Shown here piece after piece: positions 6,774-7,675 of a DNA stretch of 7,675 nt (positions are counted from its first letter, which is position 1; each line of letters begins with the position of its first letter). Origin of the DNA: Candidatus Dadabacteria bacterium (lineage in GTDB: Bacteria; Desulfobacterota_D; UBA1144; Nemesobacterales; JAJCZQ01); assembly GCA_030624695.1 (NCBI GenBank), contig JAUXJP010000040.1, positions 1 to 7,675 on the forward strand. Reading direction: 5' to 3'. The position numbers and the translations under genes were made by a program. The notes beneath the pieces were generated by a model. The model had not been told where the DNA came from. It made no database searches and was given only the letters and a program-made list of their open reading frames with translations.

Positions 6774-7219
6774 TGTTTAGAGGACGATATGATCACACAG
6801 TAACTATCACCGGAAGAGTCAGCATTCCTTCTAAATTTCGCGAGGTTTGCAGGGATAAATACGGTGAAGAAACCTTTGTCATTACTAACTTTGACAAGTG
6901 TCTAGTTGCGTATCCATTAAAGGAGTGGAATGAAATCGAAACTAAGATTTCAGAACTCCCACAGTTCCGCCAGGATGTATCCGCATTTATGAGATACCTG
7001 ATGGGCGGGGCAGTTGACTGTCCGATTGACAGTCAGGGACGTGTTCTTATCAGCCAGTCCCTAAGGGCGCATGCAAATATACAAAAAGAAGTTGTAATGA
7101 TAGGGATGCTAAAAAAAATAGAAATCTGGTCAAAAGAAACGTGGGACAATGAAGAGTCCATAAGTTCTTATGAGCAATTTAAAAAGAGCAGGGAAATTTT
7201 AGCAGAACACGGATTATAA
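6773..7219 (+). CDS. mraZ: MraZ, transcriptional regulator of the dcw cluster
   Basis: DNA-binding protein with two SpoVT/AbrB-like half-domains. It forms ring-shaped oligomers and represses its own division/cell-wall operon. The 148 residues are usual (E. coli 152). The N-terminal half begins with the family hallmark FRGRYDHT (2-9), then TGRVSIPSKFRE (13-24). The second half has DSQGRVLISQSLR (86-98), EVVMIG (106-111) and KIEIWSKETWD (115-125), followed by a polar C-terminal helix. The DXXXR motif is intact in the second half (D86-R90), but in the first half the Asp position is Thr (T11-R15). The start is fixed by the family N-terminus. No Shine-Dalgarno precedes it; a TGG repeat occupies that place. 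rsmH begins on the base after its stop. Confidence 0.96.
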   Translation: MFRGRYDHTVTITGRVSIPSKFREVCRDKYGEETFVITNFDKCLVAYPLKEWNEIETKISELPQFRQDVSAFMRYLMGGAVDCPIDSQGRVLISQSLRAHANIQKEVVMIGMLKKIEIWSKETWDNEESISSYEQFKKSREILAEHGL

Positions 7220-7675
7220 ATGAACAAACTCGCACAAGAAGTTGGAAACATTACACATAAGTCCGTTTTACTAAAGGAATCTATAGAGTATTTACGCCCT
7301 ATTGAGGATGGGGTATACATAGACGCCACTTTAGGCCTTGGCAGTCATACGAGACACCTTCTGGAATCTACAAACCTCAGATCTAGAGTAATAGGTTTTG
7401 ATGTAGACGAGGAGGCAATCACTATTGCCAAGGACAGGTTGTCGGAGTTCAAAGACAATGTTCATTTTATGAATAGAAACTTCTACGAGATTGACTCCAT
7501 ATCTTCCGAACTTAAGCTGACTGAAGTCGACGGTATAATTGCCGATCTCGGCATGTCTTCTTACCAGCTTGAACACAGCAATAGAGGTTTTAGTTTTATG
7601 AGAAACGAACCCCTTGATATGAGAATGGATGCAAAGCTACAGTTTACAGCTTACGACCTTGTCAATGAAATGAGC
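7220..7675 (+). CDS. rsmH: 16S rRNA (cytosine(1402)-N(4))-methyltransferase RsmH (3' end outside window)
   Basis: SAM-dependent enzyme (older name MraW) that N4-methylates C1402 of 16S rRNA at the ribosomal P site. 152 codons are visible of a usual 300-315. Family motifs in order: HKSVLLKES at 13-21; the SAM-binding loop YIDATLGLGSHT at 33-44 (most members have GGH where this has GSH); the acidic end of strand 2 in GFDVDEEA at 59-66; ADLGMSSYQLE at 108-118 (usually SSPQLD); and the strong signature RGFSFMRNEPLDMRMD at 122-137. The ATG follows the mraZ TAA directly, with at most a weak GGA as ribosome binding site, so translation is probably coupled. The usual next genes, ftsL and ftsI, would lie to the right. 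Confidence 0.96.
   Translation, partial: MNKLAQEVGNITHKSVLLKESIEYLRPIEDGVYIDATLGLGSHTRHLLESTNLRSRVIGFDVDEEAITIAKDRLSEFKDNVHFMNRNFYEIDSISSELKLTEVDGIIADLGMSSYQLEHSNRGFSFMRNEPLDMRMDAKLQFTAYDLVNEMS

Noticed and set aside
7331..7576. An 81-codon minus-strand frame opposite rsmH
   Set aside because: The plus strand here encodes unmistakable RsmH motifs; the antisense product resembles nothing known.
1..7675. CRISPR arrays, insertion sequences, tRNA/rRNA genes, toxin-antitoxin or defence loci
   Set aside because: No spaced identical repeats, terminal inverted repeats, transposase motifs or tRNA-like cloverleafs were seen. Almost all of the sequence is covered by recognisable housekeeping genes.

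Overview
The window is a compact, roughly 39-40 % GC bacterial chromosome segment made entirely of housekeeping genes. A seven-gene minus-strand block lies back to back with the start of a plus-strand division/cell-wall (dcw) cluster. The proteins read as Gram-negative, non-enterobacterial types. A guess from protein style, the DUF4911-like gene and base composition is Deferribacterota or a neighbouring deltaproteobacterial-type lineage, but this is a low-confidence inference and no marker gene settles it.

Minus-strand block, in order of transcription: a 72-aa DUF4911-like protein (6597-6379), murJ lipid II flippase (6382-4820), a TPR protein (4778-4107), aroQ type II dehydroquinase (4096-3653), recJ exonuclease (3647-1947), lgt prolipoprotein diacylglyceryl transferase (1889-1131, TTG start) and trkA potassium-uptake regulator (1119 to beyond the left edge). 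Junctions are tight: a 4-bp ATGA overlap, then gaps of 41, 10, 5, 57 and 11 bp. I see no convincing terminator hairpin between them, so a single long operon is likely.

Plus strand: mraZ (6773-7219) and rsmH (7220 to beyond the right edge) abut exactly (TAA then ATG). They are the usual first two genes of a dcw cluster.

The only non-coding stretch of note is the 175-bp divergent region at 6598-6772. It holds a near-consensus sigma-70 promoter facing mraZ (TTGACA, 17 bp, TATAGT). Next comes a set of TGG-led repeats phased at 10 bp that matches the known architecture of an MraZ operator, and two perfect 9-bp inverted repeats. The same region must also drive the murJ operon, so lipid II export and the dcw cluster may share control. 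No mobile elements, CRISPR arrays, RNA genes or defence systems are visible, and I find no evidence of a new multi-gene system. The interest here lies in regulation and in small proteins.
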